This document shows positions 10,199 to 20,166 of a DNA stretch of 64,000 bases, piece after piece. The stretch comes from Pichia kudriavzevii. Lineage: Eukaryota > Ascomycota > Pichiomycetes > Pichiales > Pichiaceae. The stretch spans positions 1,319,545 to 1,383,544 of the forward strand of contig NC_042509.1 of NCBI RefSeq assembly GCF_003054445.1. The letters are read 5' to 3'. The notes beneath the pieces are model-generated. The model was given only the letters and a program-made list of their open reading frames with translations, did not search any database and was not told where the DNA came from. The position numbers and the translations under genes were made by a program. Position 1 is the stretch's first letter; each line of letters opens with the position of its first letter.

Positions 10199-11590
10199 TT
10201 ACATCAACAACATCTTTCTTGGGTCTTCAATCAACTCCTTAACGGTTCTTAAGAAAGTGACAGCCTCTCTACCATCCAACATTCTGTGGTCATAAGTCAA
10301 TGCAACGTACATCATTGGTCTGGATTCGACCTTTCCATTAACAACGACTGCTCTGTTCTTAATACCGTGCAAACCTAAGACAGCGGTTTGAGGCATGTTA
10401 ATGATAGGAGTACCAAATAAGGAGCCAAAGACACCACCATTAGAGATGGTGAAGGTACCACCGGTCATATCTTCCAAGGTCAACTTACCGTCTCTAGCCT
10501 TCTTACCTAGGTTGGAAATTTCATTTTCAATTTCCAAAATTGATAAGGATTCTGCGTTTCTGACGATTGGAGTGACCAAACCTTTTGGAGTTGCAACGGC
10601 GATTGAAAGATCCATGTAGTCTCTGAAGACCATGGTGTTACCATTTTCGATTGCACCATTGACAGCCGGAATATCCTTAGCTGCCAAAGCGGAAGCACGA
10701 GAGAAGGCACCCATAAAACCCATCTTGACACCGGTTTTCTTTACAAACTCGTCCTTGTACAACGATCTCATTTCCATCAATGATGACATATCGATTTCGT
10801 TGAAGGTTGTCAAGGAGGCAGCGGTATTTTGTGCTTCCTTTAATCTTTCTGCAATTCTCATTCTCATTCTGTTCATCTTGATTCTTTCCTCGGATCTAGA
10901 GAAGTTACCAAATGGATTGATGTGTTCAGGGACATTACCATTGGATGATTTGGAAGCTGCAGCAGGAGAGGATGTTTGCGCCTTCTGAGGAGCTGGTTTT
11001 TCGTCCTTCTTTGGTGATTCTTCCTTCTTTGGTGATTCTTCCTTCTTTGGTGATTCGTCCTTCTTTGGTGCTTCGTCCTTCTTTGGTGCTTCGTCCTTCT
11101 TGGCATCCTTAGGAGCAGCAGCAGCAGCACCTGAAGGTGCTGCACCAGGTTCAATCTTTGCAATTTCCTGGCCAACCGTGACAGTGTCATCTGGAGAAAC
11201 CAAGAGCTCGGTGATGGTACCTGAGACCGGCGCATTCACCTCAACATCGATCTTGTCGGTCTCAATAGTGGCCAACAACTCGTCCTGGTTGATGTATTCG
11301 CCAACATCCTTGGAGAAGGAGGACAAGGTACCTTCGGTGATGGATTCCGCCATCTCGGGCACCTTGACAACCTGTGGCGCCCTCCACGAGGTGGCACAGG
11401 AGAATCTCCTAGACTGGAGAGCTGCAACGCCACCAATAACAGGCGCCCTAGTGGCATTGGAGATGGCATTAGACCGGACAACCTTTAAAGTGGATAGGGA
11501 TCTAACAGTGTTTCCCGTTGCTGTTGGGCTGCCGGAGAGAGTCCTTGCTCTGAATGCGGTTCTGGAGAGTCTGGCAGATGTTCTGAGCAT
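10199..11590 (-). CDS. KGD2: 2-oxoglutarate dehydrogenase E2 (dihydrolipoyl succinyltransferase)
   Basis: E2 core of the mitochondrial alpha-ketoglutarate dehydrogenase complex, passing the succinyl group from lipoyl-lysine to CoA. An Arg/Ser-rich N-terminus looks like a mitochondrial presequence. The lipoyl domain follows with the lipoylated lysine in ETDKIDV. Then comes a flexible Ala/Lys/Pro/Glu linker made of near-identical PKKDEA or PKKEES hexads, and the acyltransferase domain ending in TYDHRMLDGREAVTFL with the catalytic His and Asp. As usual for eukaryotic KGD2 there is no separate subunit-binding domain. The first ATG is at 11590 (MLRTSARLSRTAFR); the upstream extension starts only with TTG. 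The resulting 463 residues match S. cerevisiae Kgd2 in length. Confidence 0.96.
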   Translation of the reverse strand: MLRTSARLSRTAFRARTLSGSPTATGNTVRSLSTLKVVRSNAISNATRAPVIGGVAALQSRRFSCATSWRAPQVVKVPEMAESITEGTLSSFSKDVGEYINQDELLATIETDKIDVEVNAPVSGTITELLVSPDDTVTVGQEIAKIEPGAAPSGAAAAAPKDAKKDEAPKKDEAPKKDESPKKEESPKKEESPKKDEKPAPQKAQTSSPAAASKSSNGNVPEHINPFGNFSRSEERIKMNRMRMRIAERLKEAQNTAASLTTFNEIDMSSLMEMRSLYKDEFVKKTGVKMGFMGAFSRASALAAKDIPAVNGAIENGNTMVFRDYMDLSIAVATPKGLVTPIVRNAESLSILEIENEISNLGKKARDGKLTLEDMTGGTFTISNGGVFGSLFGTPIINMPQTAVLGLHGIKNRAVVVNGKVESRPMMYVALTYDHRMLDGREAVTFLRTVKELIEDPRKMLLM

Positions 11591-11616
11591 GCTGGTAGTG
11601 TCGAGACGTGGCAATG

Positions 11617-11690
11617 TATGTATATATCGTGTATATATATGTATCGTATGTATATATATATGTATATGTATATATATGTATATATGGATT
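11617..11690. repeat. (TA/TGTA)n microsatellite in KGD2 leader
   Basis: A run of TATATA and TGTATA units immediately upstream of the KGD2 ATG, followed upstream by an A8 stretch. It probably lies in the 5' leader or core promoter. Confidence 0.7.
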
Positions 11691-11852
11691 TATATCTCTC
11701 TCCTTCTCTAAGAAAAAAAAACACTCTTAAAACTGCCTTGTCCGTTTCCCTCTCATTCCGCAGAGACATTTTCCCACTCTCAAATTTGTTAACAAAAAAA
11801 AACAACCTTCAATTTGGCCGTTCCTTCACTAAACGCAGCACACCACACTCTG

Positions 11853-11857
11853 CCAAT
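11853..11857 (+). promoter_or_regulatory. CCAAT box upstream of KGD2
   Basis: CCAAT followed by CA, 263 bp upstream of the KGD2 start. KGD2 is a Hap2/3/4/5 target in S. cerevisiae, so a HAP site is plausible; a single pentamer is weak evidence. Confidence 0.3.
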
Positions 11858-12055
11858 CAATAGGAGGGTATCTACAATTCTATTAAAACAACTACTGTTC
11901 TTCATCTATACACATCGACACTGTATATACGACTCACTCATACTATCAAAACTCCATCTAACGCTAACATAGTCCACCCCTACCTTTTCCCCTCTTCGAT
12001 GAAACTCCAATGGTTCCGCCACTGAATAATCGGCTCCGACAAGGCCTTGTAAAAC

Positions 12056-13759
12056 TCATTTTCTTAAAACGGCCTCTGTTTTCGCGCATCCAGAGGAGAA
12101 AGTCGTTACAAACTGTTCTGGAATGGCAGTTTCCTCAAGTTCAAAGTCTTCTTCATCCTGTGAACCCCTTGGTATATTGACATTGAGTGCAGTACATCCA
12201 CTGCTGTAGAGGTAGATTCCATCCATGGATTCCTTAGAGAGGTAAACGTCAACACTCTCACTCTGGTCGACACTCAATACAGGAACGTTTGTGACAATTT
12301 GCACCTCGCATCGCTCACACTGTGTAACATCGACACTAGAGATGGCCCGGTCAATAACTAATCCACTCTTGTGACACTTGTTCATGCTGATGGCATTCAC
12401 CTTACCTGTGATTTGTACAATGACCCCGTCACAATCCCCCATGTAGATGCTCTGGTCCATGGACCCCTCGATCTTGAGGATGCCATCAGTGAAACCGTAC
12501 TTTGGGAGAATATCCTTGGTCAAACGCACAATCATCCACTTGTTATCAACAAGCTCAAACTGGCTAGGCTTTTGTACAGGCTTGTCGCTAGAACTTGAAC
12601 CTGCACCAGCATTTGCACCAGCGTCGTTACCGCTGGTGCTGGTACTGTTGCCACTACTGGAAAACTTCTTTGGCTTCTTTGGTGGCATTGGACCACTCTT
12701 CCTTCTCAATTCGGGATTCTTGTGTGTCATCTCACTCTTGTCAACCTTACGTAACCCGCTGGTGATTTTCTCTCCCTGGTTCAACTCCTCAAAGACAGCC
12801 CCCATGCCTCCACTCTTGACTGCAACCTTATTGGCACCGCCGCCATTGCTACCACCGTTCTTTGCCGCTGCAACTTCGTCGACAAACAAATCTGCAGGCG
12901 GTGGAGGTGGAGGTGGAGGAGGCACAGATGATGTACTACCACCAGAACCACCATTGCGAGCTTCCTCATCACCGGTTTTGATGGCATCCTCAAAATCTTG
13001 GGATCCTCCCCATGTAATACCAGTGCTATGGAACTCCTTCACATAATCTTTCAAGGCATCGAAAATGCTCAAAAAAGTCTTGACCCATTCAGTACCAACT
13101 TTCTCGTCTTCACTGCCCTTAACTTCCTTCAAAATCCGATTGGTCCAGAATTGGGCAGAATCCTTGAATTCCGGTACATACGAAACGGGCGTGTTGACAA
13201 CGATCCAACCCAACACAGCAACACCCTCACTGACTGCATTTAAATAGTTGAACTTCTCACTGTTTCTATTGCCATCTTTGATACTGATTATCTTCATAAT
13301 CAACTCATTGATGGGCTTGATAACTAGCTCCTGGAATTTCCCATCTTCAGCATTGAGCTTTTTACTCTTGCTTGCAGCCAACAAGACCCGTCTCTCTCTG
13401 TCAATTGCTTCCTTGAACAACTCAGCTTGCTCACCTAATTGACCATCAATCTCTTGTGATAGTTGAACATACGGATCAATCTTCTCCTTGATGAAATTAT
13501 CAAATTCCTTGATAGATTTAGGAACTTCTGGTGACACAATTCTAGGTGCAGCCGCAATTGCACTGGAAGGTGCCATTGTGGACTTTGGTGCAGTTGGTTC
13601 CACACTTGTTGTAGCTGCCGTTGCATCCACTACCGCTACAGCAGACTTGCTCTCCTGAAAAATCGTAACATCTTCTAATCTCGATGTAGCAGCTTCTAAT
13701 CTCTTTAATAGTGTGACAAGGTTGTACCCCTGGATGGAGAAATTTCCCTGATCTGACAT
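12056..13759 (-). CDS. SRV2: Cyclase-associated protein (CAP)
   Basis: Actin-recycling protein that binds adenylyl cyclase through its N-terminus and G-actin/cofilin through the rest. The 567 residues carry, in order: the N-terminal coiled-coil segment (YNLVTLLKRLEAATSRLEDV), the helical HFD domain to about residue 255, a run of nine prolines near residue 285, a WH2-like basic patch around SEMTHKNPELRRKSGPMPPK, and the C-terminal beta-helix CARP domain. Small repeated Ser/Gly/Asn tracts separate the parts. The ATG at 13759 gives MSDQGNFSIQGYN. Transcribed divergently from ARP5 across about 300 bp. All domains intact. Confidence 0.95.
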   Translation of the reverse strand: MSDQGNFSIQGYNLVTLLKRLEAATSRLEDVTIFQESKSAVAVVDATAATTSVEPTAPKSTMAPSSAIAAAPRIVSPEVPKSIKEFDNFIKEKIDPYVQLSQEIDGQLGEQAELFKEAIDRERRVLLAASKSKKLNAEDGKFQELVIKPINELIMKIISIKDGNRNSEKFNYLNAVSEGVAVLGWIVVNTPVSYVPEFKDSAQFWTNRILKEVKGSEDEKVGTEWVKTFLSIFDALKDYVKEFHSTGITWGGSQDFEDAIKTGDEEARNGGSGGSTSSVPPPPPPPPPADLFVDEVAAAKNGGSNGGGANKVAVKSGGMGAVFEELNQGEKITSGLRKVDKSEMTHKNPELRRKSGPMPPKKPKKFSSSGNSTSTSGNDAGANAGAGSSSSDKPVQKPSQFELVDNKWMIVRLTKDILPKYGFTDGILKIEGSMDQSIYMGDCDGVIVQITGKVNAISMNKCHKSGLVIDRAISSVDVTQCERCEVQIVTNVPVLSVDQSESVDVYLSKESMDGIYLYSSGCTALNVNIPRGSQDEEDFELEETAIPEQFVTTFSSGCAKTEAVLRK

Positions 13760-14061
13760 TCTGTTGTTAGTTAACCTGGTTACACCACTTGATGCAAAAA
13801 GAAAAAGACTAAATTACTAGAAGGAAAAACAAAACTTGCTCACATTCAAAACAAACAGGTGGCAACCCTTTGGATGCAGTCGAGTCACTTCTTGAGCTTT
13901 TCGAGCATGCCAAGCCACTCATTCGAAAATAAAGTACAACATATTTTAGCCATTTGCTATTCGCAAATGGAAAACCTTTTCAGTTAAGAATGTATATGTA
14001 GGTTATAAATATATTTGCACAATAGAAGTGCAGATCCCCTTCTCAGTATCCAACTGCCAGC

Positions 14062-16383
14062 ATGGAAAAGAGATTTTCCCATAACTTTGCCAAAAGGGAC
14101 GAAGGTTTACCACCAAGGGAAGTATACCCCTTGCCAGACTATCCAAAGAGAACCCATTTCGAACCATTTATACCATGTGCTAGTTACCAGAATGACCTAC
14201 CAATAGCCTTAGATTTTGGTAAGACTAATGTACGTATCGGTGTCGCTGGTATGGATGATCCCTATATGCAATTCCCAACATTGTATTCTCGTTACAGGGA
14301 TCGGACTCTGAATAGAAGTTCAACTTTTATTGGTTATGATATCTTTGTGGAATCAACCATAAAGTCATCAATGAAAAACCCATTCGATGGCCAAATGTTG
14401 ACTAACTGGGAGGCAACGGAGAAGATCTTGGATTATTCATTTCTACATTTGGGTGTTACTCCAAATAACGAGTGTGTTCCTAACCCTATTGTAATGAATG
14501 AAAGTTTAGCAACTCCTCTATCACAAAGGGAGAATTTATCACAGCTCTTGTTTGAAACATACCAAATTCCCTCATTGGCGTTTGGTGTTGATTCCTTATT
14601 CAGTTTTTATCAAAACAACGGTAAATCAGGCCTAGTTTTAGGTACAAATCATGAGGCCAGTTATGTTATACCGGTATCAAATGAAAAGCCTATGGTTGAC
14701 ATATCAAAGAGAATCAATATTGGAGGTCATCAGTTATATGACTTTATGAGAAGCTCAATCAATTTGAAGTATCCTTATTTTCCAACACGTCTAAATGATT
14801 GGCAAGTCCAATCATTGGTTAACCAATATTGCTTTGTATCTAAAGATTTCAATAGTGAGATTAAACAATGTCTGGATTTAGATTACCTTGAAAAACATGA
14901 TATTACAATTGAGGCTCCATTTAATGAAGTATTGAAAGAGGAAAAAACTGAAGAGCAAATTAGAATGGAGGAAATCAAACGAAAGGAGAATATCAAAAAA
15001 TTACAAGACCAAGCAAAGATCAAGAGACAAGAAAAGTTAAAATTGAAGCAGAAAGATTTTGAATATTATTCTAAAATTAAGTTGTCTTTTCAAAACATGA
15101 GCAAAAAGGAAGTTTTAAATATCATAAGGGAGGCCGGATTCGATGACGAATCTGACTTAGATAAATATTTATCGAACTTGGAAAAACAATTGAAAAAAGC
15201 CAAGTTATTGGAGATGGACGATGAAGACGGAAATGGGAGTGAGAATGACAACGAGTCAAACAAATATGATTTCTCCATATTAGATAAACCAAATTCAGAA
15301 TTAACACAAGAGGAACAAAGGGAGAAACGTAGGCTAAGATTGATTAAATCCGGTATGGAGGCAAAGGAACGTGCAAAGCAAGAAAAAGAAGAAGCTATTA
15401 GAGAAGCTGAAGAATTGCGCAAGCGTGATATTGAATTCAGGGAGAATGACTTGGATGGTTGGATTGTCGAAAAACGTAAGTTGCTTAATAATGTTGTTCA
15501 GAGACGTAAGGATAGGATCAAATTAAAGGAAGAATTAGGCGATCGTAAATCCCGTGCCTCACAACAAAGAATGAAGAATATTGCCTCGCTGGCTGACGAC
15601 GGTCCGGCCACTAACTCTGAAGGCTCTTCGAATGCTTCAAATAAACGACGCCGTCACGAAGCAACTATTGATAATGACCCAAATGATACATTCGGTGCCA
15701 ACGATGAAGACTGGGCAATTTATAGAGATATTGCAGGAGTAGACGATGAAGAACTATCTGCTGAAGAACTTGAAGAGATTTATACAATTGAGAAGCAACT
15801 ATTAGAGTTTGATCCTAATTTTACAATCGATGATACTCAAGAACGTCAATTTAATTATAAAACTTCAATCATCCATAAGTTTCTAAGAGGTCCAAGAGAG
15901 TTTGACAACGAAGATCAACATCAACTACACCAGTTCCACCTAAATGTTGAAAGAATTAGAATACCTGAACTTTTATTCCAACCTTCAATCACAGGAGTTG
16001 ATCAAGCAGGTGTAGTTGAAGTTATGGAGGATACAATCCTAAGGAGACTACCACAAGAACTAGGGTTCTCGGGTGATATTTCTAGTTGCGATCAAATTAA
16101 GAACATCTATAGTGATATTTTTATCACAGGCGGTTGCGCATTGTTTGAAAACATCCAAGATAGGATTAGGAACGAATTACGTTGTAGTTTACCTACTGAT
16201 CTAAATTTCAATATTAGAGTTGCAAATGACCCTATATTGGATGCATGGAGGGGGATGTCCAAATGGGCCTATAATCAATACAATTCTAATAATTTGGAAA
16301 GTTTCTGGTCTAGGAAACAGTATGAGGAACAAGGAGTTGGCTATATGGCTGAACACGGATTTGGTTGTGTTAAATTAATTTGA
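14062..16383 (+). CDS. ARP5: Actin-related protein 5, INO80 chromatin-remodelling subunit
   Basis: Nuclear actin-related protein of the INO80 complex, coupling ATP hydrolysis to nucleosome sliding. The actin fold starts at about residue 45 with ALDFGKTNVRIGVAG (the phosphate-binding loop region) and is interrupted, as in Arp5, by a large charged coiled-coil insertion of about 300 residues (roughly 290-590), rich in Lys/Glu. Actin subdomains resume at about 610 and close with FITGGCALFENIQDRI and an AWRGMSKWA motif. 773 residues against about 755 in S. cerevisiae. The start ATG at 14062 gives MEKRFSHNFAKRDEG. Confidence 0.94.
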   Translation: MEKRFSHNFAKRDEGLPPREVYPLPDYPKRTHFEPFIPCASYQNDLPIALDFGKTNVRIGVAGMDDPYMQFPTLYSRYRDRTLNRSSTFIGYDIFVESTIKSSMKNPFDGQMLTNWEATEKILDYSFLHLGVTPNNECVPNPIVMNESLATPLSQRENLSQLLFETYQIPSLAFGVDSLFSFYQNNGKSGLVLGTNHEASYVIPVSNEKPMVDISKRINIGGHQLYDFMRSSINLKYPYFPTRLNDWQVQSLVNQYCFVSKDFNSEIKQCLDLDYLEKHDITIEAPFNEVLKEEKTEEQIRMEEIKRKENIKKLQDQAKIKRQEKLKLKQKDFEYYSKIKLSFQNMSKKEVLNIIREAGFDDESDLDKYLSNLEKQLKKAKLLEMDDEDGNGSENDNESNKYDFSILDKPNSELTQEEQREKRRLRLIKSGMEAKERAKQEKEEAIREAEELRKRDIEFRENDLDGWIVEKRKLLNNVVQRRKDRIKLKEELGDRKSRASQQRMKNIASLADDGPATNSEGSSNASNKRRRHEATIDNDPNDTFGANDEDWAIYRDIAGVDDEELSAEELEEIYTIEKQLLEFDPNFTIDDTQERQFNYKTSIIHKFLRGPREFDNEDQHQLHQFHLNVERIRIPELLFQPSITGVDQAGVVEVMEDTILRRLPQELGFSGDISSCDQIKNIYSDIFITGGCALFENIQDRIRNELRCSLPTDLNFNIRVANDPILDAWRGMSKWAYNQYNSNNLESFWSRKQYEEQGVGYMAEHGFGCVKLI

Positions 16384-16552
16384 TTGGTGTTGCTGTCTAT
16401 ATATATTGGCAACAAGAAGGTTGTCTCTCAGTTTTGATAAATATTAAGTTTTTATATATTATATAGAAAGTTACACTAAATCTTTTAACCTATTTTCTTC
16501 AAACACCTTTTGGTTTTTTAACATCTTATATTATACTGGATTTTGTCTGACA

Positions 16553-18439
16553 TCATTTCTTTTCTTCCAACTTCTCAATTTTCTTCTCAATATCAACTTT
16601 TCTTGGATCAATTCCCTTCTTTTGTAAGTTGACCTTGATGGAATGTTTCATAATTTCTTTATCTTCTTCTGCCTCAAATTTGGCAAAATCATCGGAAATC
16701 AAACCTTCCTTCAATGCTTCTTCTCTGGCCATCTTCTCCTTTTCAAATGCGCCTGCCTTTGACTTATCAAATGGTGATGGTCCTAATTTCTTAAATTTAG
16801 CAACGAAGAACCCATCAACATTGTAAACATGAGGATAGTATCTCTTTGATAGTTTAACACTTGGGTCAAATTTTTTACCTCTGAAACTAGTAAATCCATC
16901 TTTACCAATAGTCAATCCCGTGTCAATCAATTTTACGTTTGGTCTTTTACGCAATGCATAATCAATAACAGCTTCATTCTCTTCAACCATAACAGAACAT
17001 GTAGAATAAACAATAATACCACCATTGGTTGAAGTATGATCGACAGAATCAATTGCACTTAGTAATAGCTGCTTTTGCAAATGTGGAATTTCAATGAAAT
17101 CTTTAGGCGTACGACTCGTTTTGACACTTTGATCCTTACCAATAACACCTGTACCCGAACATGGTGCATCTAATAAGATTCTGTCAAATCCTCCAATAAC
17201 TTTTGGAAATTCTCTTGCATCGTAGTTACAAACAATTGTATTCGAACAGTTTAAACGGTGAATGTTAGCAATTAACGATTTTGTACGTGCTTTATTTGCA
17301 TCATTAGCAAAAATACAACCGGTATTTTTCATCAATGCTGATATGTAGGTGGTTTTACCACCTGGCGCAGCTGCCATATCCAAAACCCTCTCATTTTCTT
17401 GTGGATCCAATGCCATAACTGGTAAGAAAGAAGATGCCGCTTGTAATATATATTGACCACTTAAGTATTCAGGAGTTGCACCAATTGGTACTTGAGAGTC
17501 AAAAATCTGTAAACCAACTTTTGTCCATGGACCAATTGGTTGTAAGTTTACACCTCTGTTGACCAATGCTTGTGCCAAGTTTCTTCTAGTTGTCAAGAGA
17601 GTATTTGTACGGATTGTAACTGGACGATGAATTTCATTTGCTTCAAAAAATTCTAACGCTTCACTTGGGGAGAATAAATTGAATAGTTTCTCAGCTAAAA
17701 ATGGGGTATATCCAAAATATTCACAAATATCTTTGATTAATTGATCGATATATTCACTACGGCTACGTCCTTCTTCAGCCAATTCTTTGAAATTTTCCAA
17801 AACCTTAACAATTTCAAGCATCCTAGTTCTAACAAATGTAAGATCAATAGCGCCGTCCTTTGTTTGGGCTGCTGGATCTTCTTCACCTTCTGCAGGCAAA
17901 ATTTTTGCTCTTGGCTGAACTTGGTTAACACCTAATAATTCTTCTTGTGCTTCTAAATCTTCTTGTTCCTTCTCCAAATCAAGTTGTTTAGAATATTCCT
18001 CCATATTTGCAGCGTTGACCTTTTCAATATCACCATCACTTTCGTCATCCGAAAACATTGGTCTTTCATGAACTTCATCATCATCATCAATATCTTCACC
18101 ATCAACATCGAATTCATCATCTAAATCATCAAGAGTCTCAAGTTTTTCCTCAACTTCTTCTTCTGATTCATCATCAAAAAGTGATTTCCTTGCTGCTGAC
18201 AATTCTTCATAATTGACTTCTGGTATGTCCTCTGCTATTTCGGTAATATCTTCTGATTCTTTGGATTTCTTTGAGCTTTTGCTTTTCTTTGGTTTATCGG
18301 CCTTTTGTTTCTTGTTGGTCTTATTATCTGCAATCTTATTGTCTCTTTGACGTTTCTTTTCCTCCTTACGCTCCTTTGCAGCTTGAAATTCTTCATAAGA
18401 TGGTGGGACACCTTGCTTGTTCTTTGCTCTTCTACCCAT
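16553..18439 (-). CDS. NOP2: 25S rRNA cytosine-C5 methyltransferase Nop2
   Basis: Nucleolar m5C methyltransferase required for 60S subunit assembly. 628 residues: a Lys/Glu-rich acidic N-terminus of about 190 residues, then the RsmB/Nop2 fold. The AdoMet loop is LDMAAAPGGKTTYIS. The two catalytic cysteines sit in DAPCSGTG (Cys427) and YSTCSVMVEENE (Cys481). A basic tail ends the protein. Divergent from TRM6 across 263 bp that contain A-tract/AAATTTC sequence resembling the ribosome-biogenesis RRPE element, though I saw no clear PAC partner. Confidence 0.96.
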   Translation of the reverse strand: MGRRAKNKQGVPPSYEEFQAAKERKEEKKRQRDNKIADNKTNKKQKADKPKKSKSSKKSKESEDITEIAEDIPEVNYEELSAARKSLFDDESEEEVEEKLETLDDLDDEFDVDGEDIDDDDEVHERPMFSDDESDGDIEKVNAANMEEYSKQLDLEKEQEDLEAQEELLGVNQVQPRAKILPAEGEEDPAAQTKDGAIDLTFVRTRMLEIVKVLENFKELAEEGRSRSEYIDQLIKDICEYFGYTPFLAEKLFNLFSPSEALEFFEANEIHRPVTIRTNTLLTTRRNLAQALVNRGVNLQPIGPWTKVGLQIFDSQVPIGATPEYLSGQYILQAASSFLPVMALDPQENERVLDMAAAPGGKTTYISALMKNTGCIFANDANKARTKSLIANIHRLNCSNTIVCNYDAREFPKVIGGFDRILLDAPCSGTGVIGKDQSVKTSRTPKDFIEIPHLQKQLLLSAIDSVDHTSTNGGIIVYSTCSVMVEENEAVIDYALRKRPNVKLIDTGLTIGKDGFTSFRGKKFDPSVKLSKRYYPHVYNVDGFFVAKFKKLGPSPFDKSKAGAFEKEKMAREEALKEGLISDDFAKFEAEEDKEIMKHSIKVNLQKKGIDPRKVDIEKKIEKLEEKK

Positions 18440-18702
18440 TTTTAATGCTTTTTAATGCTACTTAAATCTTAATACAAAGATACGTAATATGTGTGTCTTT
18501 CTATAACATGTGCTATCAAAAAAGGGAAAAAAATTTCATTACATGAGGAAAAAAAAAAATGAAAAGTTTCAGCTTTGGGAAAGCTCAAAAAAAAAAAAAA
18601 AATGGAAATAAAAAATTTAAATGTGAAGATGGAAATTTCCTTGTAGTTTGTCCATTGATAGTAATACTTGAATTGATATAATAGGCAGTATACAACAGAA
18701 AA

Positions 18703-20073
18703 ATGTCAGCGTATGAGCCTAACACACATATAACAGTGGATGAATATGCTATACTGCATCTACCTTCAGGCGCAAGAAAAATGATCCAGTTACGAGCTGA
18801 TGGCTTCATAAATTTGGGTAAATTTGGATCTTTCAACGTATGTGATGTTTTAGGTTATCCATACGGTCAAGCATTCGAGATTCAGAGTGAAAATTCGGTG
18901 ATTCCTATTTCAAGTTTAGAGGAAGGAATAACTGATCTCAATGAACTAGATAGCGAAGAATTAACAAATGGATCAAGCAAAGATAACAGAGAGCTGATTG
19001 ATGGTGCTAATGTTCAAAAACTAACCGTTGAAGAAATCGAAGAAATGAAAAGCAAGGCAGGAGGTAATGAAATTGCACGTGAACTAATCCAGAACATGAT
19101 TAAAAACCATGCTTCATTTGACAAGAAAACATCATATTCACAGGAGAAGTACCTTGATCGGAAGCATAAGAAATTTTTGCGTCGTTTCCAAATTAACTAT
19201 TTGACATCAACCGAAATGTTAGATTACTTATATTATGAAAAAGAACCTTTTAGAATCAATAATTTAAGCATTGAAATGCTAGGTCTAATTATGAGTATCG
19301 GCAACGTAATGCCAGGAGGTAATTACCTAGTTACTGATGAAACTGGAGGTTTAATTGTCTATGCAATGTTAGAGAGAATGGGAGGTAGAGGTAGAATAAC
19401 CCTTTTACATGAGAATGACCAACCAAGCGTACATTTATTGAATAAAACTAGATTTGCTAGGGAATTAGCATCTAGCCCTGAAAGTATGGTCCAGTACGTT
19501 AATGTTTTGCAATTTTTAGAACCTGAGAATGAGAGACCCGAGTTTACACCATTATCTGAAGAGGAAATCAAAGAATTACCCGAGATTGCACAGATTCAAT
19601 ATGAAAGGAAAGTCAAGAGATTTGAGATTGTGAATGCTGCTATCGATCGTGTTATTGCAAACGATTTTGAGAGTTTGATTTATGCCTCTACACTTAATCC
19701 AACTTCCTTCATTCCAAGAATTTTACCACGTTTACGTGGATCCTCACCGATTGTTATATATAATCAATACAAGGAAATTTTGATTGAATTAAATCATATT
19801 TTCTTAAGGCAGAAGAGTATATTATTACCAAATATTCATCATTCAGTGGTTACAAGATACCAAACAGTCCCTGGGAAAATTCATCCACTAATGACTTCGA
19901 GAGCCGACGGCGGTTATATTCTAACTGGTATCAAAGTATTTCCAATTGAAAACGTTGTTGCTGTTGGTAGAGGTACCAAGAAGAGAAAAACAGGTAAACC
20001 GCAAGAAACCAGCGATGATGCAACTCCCTGTCCTGAAATTAAGGATTCATCCCTAACACCAGAAACTCACTAA
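18703..20073 (+). CDS. TRM6: tRNA m1A58 methyltransferase, non-catalytic subunit
   Basis: Gcd10/Trm6, the RNA-binding partner of Trm61; together they methylate A58 in tRNAs, including initiator tRNA. The N-terminal segment HLPSGARKMIQL...GKFGSFNVCDVLGYPYG is characteristic. So is the central YFLTSTEMLDYLYYEK-like block (here NYLTSTEMLDYLYYEKEPFR) and the degenerate methyltransferase domain with LVTDETGGLIVYAMLERMGG, which lacks a functional AdoMet pocket. 456 residues. The C-terminal MTSRADGGYILTGIKV matches the family end. A basic KKRKTGK patch near 430 may be a nuclear signal. The start ATG is at 18703. Convergent with MTQ1. Confidence 0.93.
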   Translation: MSAYEPNTHITVDEYAILHLPSGARKMIQLRADGFINLGKFGSFNVCDVLGYPYGQAFEIQSENSVIPISSLEEGITDLNELDSEELTNGSSKDNRELIDGANVQKLTVEEIEEMKSKAGGNEIARELIQNMIKNHASFDKKTSYSQEKYLDRKHKKFLRRFQINYLTSTEMLDYLYYEKEPFRINNLSIEMLGLIMSIGNVMPGGNYLVTDETGGLIVYAMLERMGGRGRITLLHENDQPSVHLLNKTRFARELASSPESMVQYVNVLQFLEPENERPEFTPLSEEEIKELPEIAQIQYERKVKRFEIVNAAIDRVIANDFESLIYASTLNPTSFIPRILPRLRGSSPIVIYNQYKEILIELNHIFLRQKSILLPNIHHSVVTRYQTVPGKIHPLMTSRADGGYILTGIKVFPIENVVAVGRGTKKRKTGKPQETSDDATPCPEIKDSSLTPETH

Positions 20074-20166
20074 GCTTGGAAAAGCAACTAATAGCTGCCT
20101 TCTTTTGGCAGTGCCACCTTGCAATTTTATTCTTTGTATTCTTGTGTATTAATATCTTCTTCTCAC

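Noticed and set aside
10873-11235. Arg/Gln/His-rich minus-strand ORF inside KGD2
   Set aside because: Shifted-frame shadow of the KGD2 linker repeat.
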